From NCBI GenBank assembly GCA_965116395.1, contig OZ220684.1:4092001-4156000 (forward strand): a stretch of 64,000 bases of DNA, written 5' to 3'. The position numbers and the translations under genes were made by a program. The stretch is from Bin5 sp965116395 (GTDB lineage: Bacteria > Chloroflexota > Anaerolineae > Caldilineales > Caldilineaceae). Shown here piece by piece: positions 8,115-16,771 of the stretch (its first letter is position 1; every line of letters begins with the position of its first letter). The notes beneath the pieces are model-generated. The model worked only from the letters and a program-made list of their open reading frames with translations. It was not told the origin of the DNA and did no database searches.

Positions 8115-9674
8115 CTATGTGTCGGACGGCTCTGCGATTCCCGACTGCTGAGAGTCTGCCCAGCCGGCCAGTTGTCTCTTCACCTCCTGTCGGGCGATCT
8201 TCCCGGAAGCTGTCTGGGGGAGTGCGTTGACGAAACGGATCAGGTTGGCGGCGGGCTGCTTGTAGCCGGCAAGACGTGTCCGGCTGAAGGCCAAGAGCGC
8301 TTCGGGGCTCAGAGTCTCCCCTGAACGGAGCTGCACTGCAGCTGCGCAGCGCTGACCCCACTCGGCGTCGGGCAGTCCTACTACGCAGACGTCGGCGACG
8401 GCGGGATGTTCGCGCAGGGCGGCCTCTACTTCGGCCGGATAGATGTTTTCGCCGCCGCTGACGATCATGTCGGTGCGGCGCTGCACGACGTAGAGGTCGC
8501 CGTCGGCATCGAGCCGGCCCATGTCGCCAGTATACAGCCAGCCATCGCGCAGGGCGGAATCGGTGGCGGCGGGGTTGCGGAAGTAGGCTGCCATTACCTG
8601 CGGTCCGCGCACCAGAATTTCGCCGATTTGGCCATGGGGAAGCGTGTTGCCATCGGCGCCGGCGATGCGCGTCTCGGTGAAGAGCAGAGGGCGGCCGACG
8701 CTGTCGGGTTTGCGCTGGACGTCGGCGGGCAATGCGGTTGCCACTTGGGAAGCGGTTTCGGTCAGACCGTAGGTGGCGGCGACGGGCACGGCGGCTTCTT
8801 TGGCGGCGTTCAGGAGGTCGGCGGGTGCAGCAGCGCCCCCCAGCAGGACCATGCGCAGGGATCGCGGCCAGTCGGTTGGGGGGGAACTGGACAGCAGCCG
8901 GTGGAGCATCGTTGGCACGAGCGAGGTAAGGGTTACTTCGTCCTGACGCAGGCTGCGCTGGAACTGTTCCAGGTCGAAGCTGCGTTGGAGGACGATGGCG
9001 GTGCCGTAAAGGCAGGAACGGAAGACGACGGCCAGGCCGCCTACGTGATAGAGAGGAAGGCAGCTGAGCCAGCGGTCGTTCGTGTGTACCCCAAGTTGGT
9101 AGGCGGAGGCAGTGGCGCTCCAGAAGTGGTTGTCGAAAGTAAGTTGGACACCTTTGGGCGTGCCGGTTGTGCCGGAGGTGAAGATGATGGACTGCACCTG
9201 CGGCTCCCCCGGTTGGGGTGGAGACGGGCGCGGTGCTTGGGGTTCCAGGCCGCTCTGTGGTTCGTGAAAAACCAGATCGGCCAGGGTGCGTATCTCTTGC
9301 AGCTTGCTGTCACCGTTTGCGGAAACAGTTTCGTTGTCAATGACGAGCAGTTGCGGCTTGACCAGGTCCAACTGCCGCGCTCGCTCCGATGCGGTCAGCC
9401 GGATGTTGAGGGGAACGAGGACTGCGCCGACGCGTGCAACTGCGTGGATGAGGGCGATCGCTTCGATACTACTGTGCAGATGTGTCGCGACTCTGTCGCC
9501 AGGTTTAAGTCGGCAAGCCGCGAGCGCGGTGGCCAGTCCGTCGGCTAAGCGATCCAATTCGGCGTAACTCAGCGATCGCGCCTCAAAGAGCACGGCCAAT
9601 CTGCGGGGCGTCGCCAGGGCGCGCCAGCGTAACCAGTCTTGTCTCATTGGGAACATAGCAAGTTCATATTTCAA
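8115..9674 (-). CDS. menE: o-succinylbenzoate-CoA ligase
   Basis: A 519-residue acyl-adenylating enzyme (ANL superfamily). The phosphate-binding motif IIFTSGTTGTPKG lies at 163-175, the ATYGLTE motif near 315, the YTGDMGR hinge region and RTDMIVSGGENIYPAEVE follow, and the C-terminal catalytic Lys is in ASGKIARQEV. MenE activates o-succinylbenzoate to its CoA ester by way of an acyl-AMP, the step before MenB. Assignment rests on overall length and the neighbouring menB/D/F; a generic acyl-CoA ligase is the alternative. The start is uncertain: ATG codons for residues 7 and 10 are also plausible. A repeat element separates it from menB. Confidence 0.85.
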   Translation of the reverse strand: MKYELAMFPMRQDWLRWRALATPRRLAVLFEARSLSYAELDRLADGLATALAACRLKPGDRVATHLHSSIEAIALIHAVARVGAVLVPLNIRLTASERARQLDLVKPQLLVIDNETVSANGDSKLQEIRTLADLVFHEPQSGLEPQAPRPSPPQPGEPQVQSIIFTSGTTGTPKGVQLTFDNHFWSATASAYQLGVHTNDRWLSCLPLYHVGGLAVVFRSCLYGTAIVLQRSFDLEQFQRSLRQDEVTLTSLVPTMLHRLLSSSPPTDWPRSLRMVLLGGAAAPADLLNAAKEAAVPVAATYGLTETASQVATALPADVQRKPDSVGRPLLFTETRIAGADGNTLPHGQIGEILVRGPQVMAAYFRNPAATDSALRDGWLYTGDMGRLDADGDLYVVQRRTDMIVSGGENIYPAEVEAALREHPAVADVCVVGLPDAEWGQRCAAAVQLRSGETLSPEALLAFSRTRLAGYKQPAANLIRFVNALPQTASGKIARQEVKRQLAGWADSQQSGIAEPSDT

Positions 9675-9709
9675 GCGAGGGGGTAGCGATTCCTCGACTC
9701 ATTCTTCTC

Positions 9710-10020
9710 CTGTACCTGCTAAGCCATATCCAGTGCCTGTGTGGACCAGACCTTCACTCAGGCCGCCATTCGGGCTGGCTCATCGTGTAATCGTTGGCCG
9801 CCGCCGCCATGCTCGCCAGCCGACAGGTTACGAAGAATGCACACGGTCGGTGAGGCATGTTTTTGTAGGGGGGCGTTGCGGGGGCGCAGCCCCTGCACAA
9901 GGGAGGCCGCTTGCGGCCGACCGCACAGAACAGCAGTGAATAGTGGATAGTGGATAGTGAGAAACGCCTTCGCTGCCCTCCTCCAGGATCGGAAATCAGA
10001 TGTGGCTGGGTAGTTACGTT
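9710..10020 (+). repeat. MITE-like element copy 1, between menB and menE
   Basis: About 311 bases. The left end GTACCTGCTAAGCC (from 9712) and right end GGGTAGTTAC (to 10017) are imperfect inverted repeats, and TTCTC flanks both sides (9705-9709 and 10021-10025). The core at 9868-9924 has two hairpins: an 8-bp stem with GCA loop (9878-9896) and GGCCGC/GCGGCC (9905-9918). It shares a 130-base central block with copy 2. No protein is encoded. It ends just past the menB stop codon and fills the menB-menE gap. Confidence 0.75.
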
Positions 10021-10023
10021 TTC

Positions 10024-10875
10024 TCAAGGCCTCCAGGGGAACTGGCGGAAATCCGGTTTGCGTTTTTCGTTGAAGGCGTCGCGGCCCTCTTTGCCCTCTT
10101 CCGACATGTAGAAGAGCATGGTGGCGTCGCCGGCCAGGACCTGCAGACCGGTCTGACCATCCAGGTCGGCGTTGAAGCCGGCTTTGAGGAAGCGAATCGC
10201 GATTGGAGATTTACGCAGAATCTCCTGGGCCCAGTCCACGCCTTCCTCTTCAAGCGCCTCCACGGTGGGCAGGACTTTGTTTACCAGACCCATTTCGAGG
10301 GCCTCCTGGGCGGAATACTGGCGGCACAGGTACCAGATTTCGCGCGCTTTTTTCTGGCCGACGATTGAGGCCAGGTAGGAGGCGCCCAGACCGCCGTCGA
10401 AACTGCCGACTATCGGTCCGGTCTGGCCGAAGACGGCGTTTTCGGAAGCGAGCGAGAGGTCGCAGATGACGTGGAGCACGTGGCCGCCGCCGATTGCGTA
10501 GCCGTTTACCAGGGCGATGACGGGCTTGGGCATGGTACGCATTATGCGTTGGAGCTCGAGCACGTTGAGCCGGGCAACGCCCTTGTCATCCATGTAGCCG
10601 GCGTGGCCGCGAATATTCTGGTCGCCGCCGGCGCTGAAGGCGTGGACGCCGTCCTTGGGCGAAGGTCCGTTGCCGGTCAGGAGAACGACGCCGATCTGGT
10701 CATCGGCCCAGGCATCTTTGAAGGCTTCGATCATCTCGTCGATGGTTTGGGGTCGGAAGGCGTTGCGCTTCTCCGGTCGGTTGAAGGCGATGCGCGCCAT
10801 GCCATCCGCCTTGTGATAGGTGATGTCGCCGTACTCGGCTACTGCTTGCCAGTCGGCGCTATCAGGGATCGTCAC
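10024..10875 (-). CDS. menB: 1,4-dihydroxy-2-naphthoyl-CoA synthase
   Basis: A 283-residue crotonase-fold enzyme that cyclises o-succinylbenzoyl-CoA to DHNA-CoA. MenB-specific features are the AFSAGGDQN loop, the oxyanion-hole residues in GGGHVLHV, the GQTGPIVGSFDGGLGA block and the C-terminal KPDFRQFPW tail. It starts with GTG at 10875, overlapping the menD stop by four bases (GTGA), preceded by a strong AAGGAGG site, so translation is coupled to menD. The length is typical for bacterial MenB. Confidence 0.95.
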   Translation of the reverse strand: MTIPDSADWQAVAEYGDITYHKADGMARIAFNRPEKRNAFRPQTIDEMIEAFKDAWADDQIGVVLLTGNGPSPKDGVHAFSAGGDQNIRGHAGYMDDKGVARLNVLELQRIMRTMPKPVIALVNGYAIGGGHVLHVICDLSLASENAVFGQTGPIVGSFDGGLGASYLASIVGQKKAREIWYLCRQYSAQEALEMGLVNKVLPTVEALEEEGVDWAQEILRKSPIAIRFLKAGFNADLDGQTGLQVLAGDATMLFYMSEEGKEGRDAFNEKRKPDFRQFPWRP

Positions 10876-12632
10876 GAAAAATCCTCCTTACTTTCGATTA
10901 GGGTCTTGTTCAGCTTTCTGCGCAGGCGTTCGTCGCGTGCGCCGTCGGTAGGCACTTCTATGATAGCGGGTCGGCGGCTGTGGAGTGAAGCGCACAGCGC
11001 TTGGGCCAGGCCCGCCCTGTCGTTGTCGGGAATGCGCACAAAGTCGAGGCCGTACATGGCGGCCGCGGGTGCGAAGTCTAGGCCGTGGGGTGTGAGGAAC
11101 AGGTCCTCGAACCGGGCATTGTCGTGGGCGATGGGCAGACGGCGGAAGACGCCGCCGCCATTGTTATTGAGCAGCACGATTGTGACGTTATCCAGCCTGT
11201 GTTTGCGCACGGCCAGCAGGCCGTTCATATCATGGTAAAAGCTGATATCGCCGATGAGCAAGACCACCGGCGCGGCACGGGCGGCGGCGGCCACGCCGAG
11301 CGCGCTGGAAACGAGGCCGTCGATGCCGCTGGCGCCGCGGTTGCCGTAGACGAGGAGCTGTTTTTGATTGGGCCGGGCGAACTGGTCGACGTGGCGGACG
11401 GGCAGGCTGTTGCCGAGGAACAGGTTTGCGCCAGGGGAAAGCGCATCAACGACGGTGGCTACGGCGGCTGCGTCGAACCAGGCCTTCCGTAGAAATTCTG
11501 TCTGGACGCGACTGCTGCGCTGGTCTGCGGCCATGACTGCGGCGGCCCATATGTCAAGGGGGCGCCGGCATTGCTCTGCCAACCGGAGGCAGAAGGCGGT
11601 CTCGTCCACCTGAAGAAAGTGGCTGACGCGGTGGCTGTCGTCGGCCCAGACGCCGCTGCTGCGCACGTGAATCTGATAGGGCGGCGCGGTGCGCTCCAGG
11701 TAGTCGTTGAGGTATTTTGAGGTTGGGACGGCGCCGAAACGGATAATTACCTGGGGGGCGTCGAAGTCGGTCGGATGCTGAAGGAAGCTCTCGTAACTGC
11801 CGACGACTGGCGCCGACTCTGTATGGGGACCGAAACGCAGCCCTGAAAGCGGGTCGGCGAATATGGGGTAGGCGGTGCGGCGACTCAGTTCTGCCACGGC
11901 CTCAACCATGCTGGTTGGGGGGCGACCGGCCCAAGGTCCGCAGACGATCCAGCCGCGTTCGTGGGCAGAAATGAGGGCGGCCATTTCTGCGAGCTGGGCT
12001 TCGGTTGGGACTATCGTGCCGCGCTGGATGGACGTTCCGTGTTTACTTTCGAAGCAGGGTCGGTAGGGGGATGGGGGCTCGAGGGGCTTGCGGAAGGGAA
12101 GGTTGATATGGACCGGTCCCTTGCGCAGGCCGTCGGCGATGGCATAGGATCTGGCCGCCAGCGTGCGCAGGTTTCGCAGCGCTAATGCGGGCGGGTCCTC
12201 TTCCGGCAGCGGGGCATCCACGGCCCACAAGAGATGGTCGCCGTACATTTTGACCTGGTCGATGGTCTGGTTGGCGCCGCTGTGACGCAGTTCCGGGGGG
12301 CGATCTGCTGTGAGCAGGAGAAGGGGCACGCCGGCCAAGTGGGCCTCGACGACAGCGGCGTGGAACTCCAGGGCTGCGGTGCCGGAGGTGCAGACGAGGG
12401 CGACTGGGCGGCCGGTGGCCTGGGCCAGCCCGAGCGCAAAGAAGCTGGCGCAGCGTTCGTCGAGATGGAGGAAGGTCTCGATTTCGGGATGGGCGTCGAA
12501 GGCAAGGGCCAGCGGTGTCGAGCGTGAGCCTGGCGCGATGCAGACAGCTTGCAGACCGGCACCGGCCAAGGCGGCGACCAGTGTTTCAGAAAAGAGTAGA
12601 TTGGGGTTTGGCCCGTTCATTTCAGCGGTCAT
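10872..12632 (-). CDS. menD: 2-succinyl-5-enolpyruvyl-6-hydroxy-3-cyclohexene-1-carboxylate synthase
   Basis: A 586-residue thiamine-diphosphate enzyme that adds 2-oxoglutarate-derived succinic semialdehyde to isochorismate. It has the N-terminal IAPGSRSTPLALAF motif, the LDERCASFFALGLA glutamate region, a central domain, and the C-terminal ThDP/Mg motif starting at GDISFYHDMNG and ending LLNNNGGGVFRRLP. Full length for MenD. It overlaps menF by ATGA at its start and menB by GTGA at its end, so menFDB form one translationally coupled unit. Confidence 0.95.
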   Translation of the reverse strand: MTAEMNGPNPNLLFSETLVAALAGAGLQAVCIAPGSRSTPLALAFDAHPEIETFLHLDERCASFFALGLAQATGRPVALVCTSGTAALEFHAAVVEAHLAGVPLLLLTADRPPELRHSGANQTIDQVKMYGDHLLWAVDAPLPEEDPPALALRNLRTLAARSYAIADGLRKGPVHINLPFRKPLEPPSPYRPCFESKHGTSIQRGTIVPTEAQLAEMAALISAHERGWIVCGPWAGRPPTSMVEAVAELSRRTAYPIFADPLSGLRFGPHTESAPVVGSYESFLQHPTDFDAPQVIIRFGAVPTSKYLNDYLERTAPPYQIHVRSSGVWADDSHRVSHFLQVDETAFCLRLAEQCRRPLDIWAAAVMAADQRSSRVQTEFLRKAWFDAAAVATVVDALSPGANLFLGNSLPVRHVDQFARPNQKQLLVYGNRGASGIDGLVSSALGVAAAARAAPVVLLIGDISFYHDMNGLLAVRKHRLDNVTIVLLNNNGGGVFRRLPIAHDNARFEDLFLTPHGLDFAPAAAMYGLDFVRIPDNDRAGLAQALCASLHSRRPAIIEVPTDGARDERLRRKLNKTLIESKEDFS

Positions 12633-14143
12633 AGTGGCTGATTACCAGCAACTGAATTGATTATTGGCTGAAACTTCCATCCTGTTTCTTCCCACTCCTT
12701 TTTCGGGACAGAATCGGGAACGATGCCGGCGCCGGCGTAGGCCCAAGCGCGCTCTTTCTGGACGATGGCGGAGCGGATGGCAACGGCAAATGCGCCCTCC
12801 ATGTTGCTATCGATCCAGCCGACAGGGGCGGCGTACCAGCCCCGCAGCGTCGGCTCATTCGCCTGGATAAACTCCAGCCCCAGCTCGCGCGGCGTTCCCC
12901 CCATTGCCGGAGTCGGGTGCAGTGCTTCCACCAGCGGCAGCACTCCCCCCTCCGTTTTCAGTCTGGCCTCAACCAGCGTGTATAGATGCTGAATGTTGTT
13001 GAATGAAAGCACCGTCGGTTCTGTGGCAATGGTTAGCTTGCTGCACACTGGCTGCAGGATATCTCGCATCACGTTCACGACCAGTCTGTGCTCATGACGG
13101 TCCTTTGCCGAGGCCAGCAGCGTCCTGGCCAGTTCTGCGTCTTCGGCCGCGGTCATGCCCCGTTGGATCGATCCCGCCAGCGCCATCGTTTCCAGCCTCT
13201 CTCCCTGAACACGCACCAGGAGTTCAGGGGTAGCTCCAAGGAAAGCGTGTCCTGCCTGCGGTTCGAACAAGAAACCGAAGCAGTCCGGATAGTCTGCGCA
13301 TAGATGCGTCAACATCTGACTGATGCGAATCGGCTGTCGGGCCCGCAATTGCGCTATCCGGGAAAGCACTACCTTTTGCAGCGGCGTCGCGTCGAAAGTA
13401 CGCTGGGCATTCTCGATCAGCTTAGCCCATTCGGCGTACTGCAGCGGGTAGTCGATTTCCGGTCCTGGCTGCTCTCCTTCACCGTTCCTAAAAGGCGCTT
13501 CGACTTTCTGGTTTTCGCGGCTGTGCTCATTTCTCGTCAGCAGTTCAGCCCGTGCATCCAGGGCCTCCTCCAACAGAGGGAAAACTGCGGTCGCGTCTTC
13601 TTCGGGGGGCAACAAGGCGTTGATTGTGAGCCAGGCGCGGCCGTCCTGCGACACAAACTGGTAATGGGGCAGGATGAAGTGGCCGGGATGGAAGCCTGTC
13701 CAGGTCAAGTCCGGTACAAAGTCCTCTCGAAATGCGAATCCGCCGAACAGACGCGGCAGCGCCAGCTCCGATCTGGGCGCGTGTCGGTGGCGAGGAGAGA
13801 GATGACTTTCGGCGAGGGAGAAAATCTCTTTCGCCTGTCGCTGTATGGCGGCAATCCGGCTGCGGCCGTAGCCGATGAGATGGGCAGCCACGCCAGTCCC
13901 TGCGAAGGTGATGCCCTCTCTCCCGTCGCGCCAAAAGAAGCGCTCCTGCCCGATTGCCGCCCGCAGAAAGTGCTCAAAAGGCAGGTCGGCCACGGGACGG
14001 CTGGCGCTCACCAGGCGGCCGTGGCGTTCGACGCTGTACTCGTCGCCGCCGCCTCTTTCATCGTCCTCCAGCCAGCGAGAATCCTCGGCAGCATCAGGAC
14101 TGCTCTCGCCAAAAGCGCTTTCTGCTGGTTCTTGCAATTTCAT
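12629..14143 (-). CDS. menF: Isochorismate synthase
   Basis: 504 residues of the chorismate-utilising fold. C-terminal conserved blocks are visible: TPLQKVVLSR, FLFEPQAGHAFLGATPELLV, LAGSIQRG, HEHRLVVNVMRDIL, LHPTPAMGGTPRE and the terminal AYAGAGIVPDS with the Mg-binding glutamate. It converts chorismate to isochorismate, the entry to menaquinone; the position directly before menD favours MenF over a salicylate or siderophore enzyme. The first 40 or so residues are acidic and poorly conserved, so the start may lie further in. It follows the TetR gene by 72 bases on the same strand. Confidence 0.92.
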   Translation of the reverse strand: MKLQEPAESAFGESSPDAAEDSRWLEDDERGGGDEYSVERHGRLVSASRPVADLPFEHFLRAAIGQERFFWRDGREGITFAGTGVAAHLIGYGRSRIAAIQRQAKEIFSLAESHLSPRHRHAPRSELALPRLFGGFAFREDFVPDLTWTGFHPGHFILPHYQFVSQDGRAWLTINALLPPEEDATAVFPLLEEALDARAELLTRNEHSRENQKVEAPFRNGEGEQPGPEIDYPLQYAEWAKLIENAQRTFDATPLQKVVLSRIAQLRARQPIRISQMLTHLCADYPDCFGFLFEPQAGHAFLGATPELLVRVQGERLETMALAGSIQRGMTAAEDAELARTLLASAKDRHEHRLVVNVMRDILQPVCSKLTIATEPTVLSFNNIQHLYTLVEARLKTEGGVLPLVEALHPTPAMGGTPRELGLEFIQANEPTLRGWYAAPVGWIDSNMEGAFAVAIRSAIVQKERAWAYAGAGIVPDSVPKKEWEETGWKFQPIINSVAGNQPL

Positions 14144-14215
14144 TTTAGGTCAACCAAGCAACTTCCTGACGTTTTCTGTCAGATTTCGTCAAGCCAGCTG
14201 TGCAACTGGAACTGT

Positions 14216-14818
14216 TCAGTCCTTCTTGTTGTAGTTCACGCTGCGCAACAGCATTGGCACCAGCGTGCTGACAATTCGGGCAGGCTCAGGTTCTCCACTG
14301 TATACCCAGCGAATCGTCAGGTGGTAGATGCTTCCCATCCAGGCATAGGCGATTACGTCGGTGTCAACGGCTTCGATCTCGCCGGCGGCGATGGCCTCAT
14401 CCAGGTAGATACGGATAAGCCGGGCGAAGCGCTCGTTGATTTCGAGCCGTTTTTCTTCGAAGACGGTCCCCAATCCTGTGGCTTGGACGAGCATGACTTT
14501 TGCGGGACGGCGGTAGCGGCTAAAGGCATCCAGGCAGGCCTCGAGCGCGGCCTCGACCTTGGCCATCGGGCTTGTGTGCTGCTCGATCGCTTCGGTGACG
14601 CGGCGATCAACCAGGTCTGCGAATTTTTCCACGAGCGCGAGGAAGAGGCGCTCTTTGTTGGGAAAGTGGAAATAGATCGAGCCCTTGGAGGTTTCGGATT
14701 CGGCGACGATTTCGTCGAGGCGCGTATCGTGGTAGCCCTTGTTGCTGAAGACGCTCAAGGCGGCATCCAGAATGCGTTCTCTGGTTGTTTCGGGACTGCG
14801 GTTTGGTGTTTCGGTCAT
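14216..14818 (-). CDS. TetR/AcrR family transcriptional regulator
   Basis: 200 residues. The N-terminal helix-turn-helix covers about residues 12-60 (RERILDAALSVFSNKGYHDT, then a recognition helix with TSKGSIYFHFPNKERL). The C-terminal ligand domain is generic. A perfect palindrome sits 28 bases upstream of its start codon (14847-14860), consistent with autoregulation. It is the first gene of the menF-menD-menB strand run, so it may control them, but its ligand is unknown. Confidence 0.88.
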   Translation of the reverse strand: MTETPNRSPETTRERILDAALSVFSNKGYHDTRLDEIVAESETSKGSIYFHFPNKERLFLALVEKFADLVDRRVTEAIEQHTSPMAKVEAALEACLDAFSRYRRPAKVMLVQATGLGTVFEEKRLEINERFARLIRIYLDEAIAAGEIEAVDTDVIAYAWMGSIYHLTIRWVYSGEPEPARIVSTLVPMLLRSVNYNKKD

Positions 14819-14846
14819 TGAATTTGCATTTCGCGAATGGCTAAAC

Positions 14847-14860
14847 CGACTGGTCAGTCG
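14847..14860. promoter_or_regulatory. Palindromic operator, probably of the TetR regulator
   Basis: CGACTG GT CAGTCG, a perfect 6+2+6 palindrome in the sequence upstream of the TetR gene. Short palindromes of this type are typical TetR-family operators, and the position is right for autorepression. Confidence 0.55.
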
Positions 14861-14975
14861 AAAAGCCGGCGAAAAAAACTTGTCACTATTTTGCTCGAAA
14901 TGGCGGGTCAGCGCAACTCTGGCAGTATGCGGGGGTGCGGAACTGCGGTTTTTAGTAGTCAGTTTTTAGTTTCTA

Positions 14976-15200
14976 GGTAACTACTAAGCCACAGTACCTG
15001 GCCAGCCAGTCATCCTTGGAAGCATTCAGGCTCTTGGTGACGGAACTGGTGTGTAGGCGCCGCCATGCTCGCCAGCCGACAGGTTGCGAAGAATGCACAC
15101 GGTCGGTGAGGGATGGTTTTGTAGGGGGGCGTTGCGGGGGCGCAGCCCCTGCACAAGGGAGGGCCGAAGGCCTGACCGCCCATATGAAAGGAAAGAGGAG
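14976..15200 (+). repeat. MITE-like element copy 2, right end missing
   Basis: The left end GTAACTACTAAGCC (14977-14990) is the clearest terminal repeat of the family. The central block from about 15058 matches copy 1 closely, and the core at 15124-15180 carries the alternative second hairpin GGGCCGAAGGCC. The expected right end GTAGTTAC is absent; the radical SAM gene ends at 15233, where the rest of the element should be. The remaining 14819-15232 sequence, apart from the TetR operator, shows no gene. Confidence 0.7.
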
Positions 15201-15232
15201 AGAGGCGTCAGCTCAGTTTTCGGACAGGGAAT

Positions 15233-16729
15233 TCACCAGCCGCGGGGAACGGGGAAGCAGCGGAACTGCTGGGCCTGGGCGAATACATCCCAGATCTGGG
15301 CCATTTTTTCAACGATGCGGGTGGGGCGGCTTTCCATTTCGAAGCCGCGGTGCTGACCGCGTACCACGTTGCGAGGTTCCCAACCGGTGCCTTTGCAGTA
15401 GTTGTAGTAGTCCTGGAAGCGGGTGAATTGCACATTCATGCCGAAGCTGTCGGGCTGGCGGCTCATGGGTGACATGGGGTCGAGCGTGTGGCAGGGATTG
15501 AGCATGCGCAGCAGGTGATGGGGATAGGTCTTGCCGATCTGCTCTGCCAGATGGAGCGTCTTCTTGAAGGTCTGCGGTGTTTCGCCGGGCAGATTCAGGC
15601 TGAAGTAGATAAAGATCGGCACTTCATATTTTTTGAGCGTATCCAGCATGCGCAGGAAGCGTTCATTTGTATAGAATTTGCCATTTTGGCGCCTTACTTC
15701 CTCGTCGCCGGAGAGGGGCGAAATGGCGACTTCGGTGTGGGCGAGGTCGGCGGTGATACACATCTGGTCGATAAAGTCGTTGGAGGGAAGCTGGAAAAAC
15801 TCGTTGTAGATGCCGATGCGAATCTCATCCTGGCGAAGCTGGTGGAAGAAGGCGCGCCACCATTTGGCGGGATAGGTGGCGATGTCGAGGGAGAGATTGA
15901 CCTGTTGGAAGCCTCCTCTGGCCAGGCGGGCAACGTCTTCGACCACTGCTTCGGGTGAGCGCATCACATAGCCGTTGCGGCCGGCGAGCTCGCTGTGCGA
16001 CTCTTTGCCGCCGCCGCAGTAGATGCAGTCGAAGACGCAGCCGCGGCCCACGGTGAGCCAGTGGCTGGCCAGATTCGGTTTCTGCAGCGAAACGAGGCCG
16101 GCGCCGGAGTATTGGAGCGCGGCATAGGCGCGCTGGTTGGAGAGCCAATCCATTGATACGAAGTCGAGGTTGTCCAATTCGGTGGCGTTGGCGAAATAGA
16201 AGCCGAGATTCTGCTCCGGCTTGTGGCCGTTGTCGGGGCGGCGAATCAGATTGGGTACGTCGTCGAGCTGCGACGAACCTTTGCCAACGATTTGGGCCGC
16301 GATCTGACGTAAGGGTTCTTCGGCGTCGCCGCGGACGGCGTAGTCGACGTAGGGAAAGTCGGCCAGGATTTCCTCGCCGTAGTAGGAGGTTGTCAGACCG
16401 CCGATGACGACGGTGGCGTCGGCCAGCGTTTCTTTGACGGCTTGGGCGACGGCGAGGGCGCCGAAGGAGTGTTCATACCAGTGGAGATCGATCAGAACGA
16501 GTTTGGGCTGGATGCGCTGGCTGCGCAACCACTGTCGCAGGCTGAAAGTAGGGCGCTGCAGCAGTTCGACCGGGAGGTTGAGGCCGCGGACGTTATAGCC
16601 TTCGGCGCGCAGCATATTGACGAATCCGATGACGCCCACCGGGATGAAGGGGTAGGGTGGACAGGAGCGGAATTTGTCATAGCGGGCTTCGACTTCCTGT
16701 TTGGCGGGGTGAATGTAGAGGATATCCAT
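15233..16729 (-). CDS. B12-binding-domain radical SAM protein
   Basis: 498 residues. The N-terminal half (about 1-190) has the Rossmann-like layout of a cobalamin-binding domain (VVIGGLTTSYYGEE, DYAVRGDAEEPLRQI). The radical SAM core begins with the cluster motif CVFDCIYCGGGKE (CxxxCxxC). Related enzymes catalyse methylations or rearrangements on unactivated carbons, or serve lipid and hopanoid tailoring; the substrate is unknown here. It is the last gene of the apparent sugar-transporter run, 42 bases after a PhyH gene. Its 3' end abuts the truncated MITE copy 2, so the extreme C-terminus may be altered. Confidence 0.85.
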   Translation of the reverse strand: MDILYIHPAKQEVEARYDKFRSCPPYPFIPVGVIGFVNMLRAEGYNVRGLNLPVELLQRPTFSLRQWLRSQRIQPKLVLIDLHWYEHSFGALAVAQAVKETLADATVVIGGLTTSYYGEEILADFPYVDYAVRGDAEEPLRQIAAQIVGKGSSQLDDVPNLIRRPDNGHKPEQNLGFYFANATELDNLDFVSMDWLSNQRAYAALQYSGAGLVSLQKPNLASHWLTVGRGCVFDCIYCGGGKESHSELAGRNGYVMRSPEAVVEDVARLARGGFQQVNLSLDIATYPAKWWRAFFHQLRQDEIRIGIYNEFFQLPSNDFIDQMCITADLAHTEVAISPLSGDEEVRRQNGKFYTNERFLRMLDTLKKYEVPIFIYFSLNLPGETPQTFKKTLHLAEQIGKTYPHHLLRMLNPCHTLDPMSPMSRQPDSFGMNVQFTRFQDYYNYCKGTGWEPRNVVRGQHRGFEMESRPTRIVEKMAQIWDVFAQAQQFRCFPVPRGW

Positions 16730-16771
16730 TATGGGAACTGTTGTGGGCTGCGGTTAGCAGCACAACAGCCT

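Noticed and set aside
8406..9548. A 380-codon open frame antisense to menE
   Set aside because: A GC-rich shadow of a well-supported gene; no domain or ribosome site.
9758..10027. Short reading frames in each repeat copy that read GGRPQAASLVQGLRPRNAPL or similar
   Set aside because: They are translations of the MITE core (also near 15.1, 25.8, 42.2, 43.6 and 60.9 kb), with no start signal or coding bias.
13304..14821. A 505-codon frame antisense to menF and the TetR gene
   Set aside because: It crosses two clear genes and their intergenic gap. Its protein has no recognisable domain, and the frame follows from GC-rich codon use.
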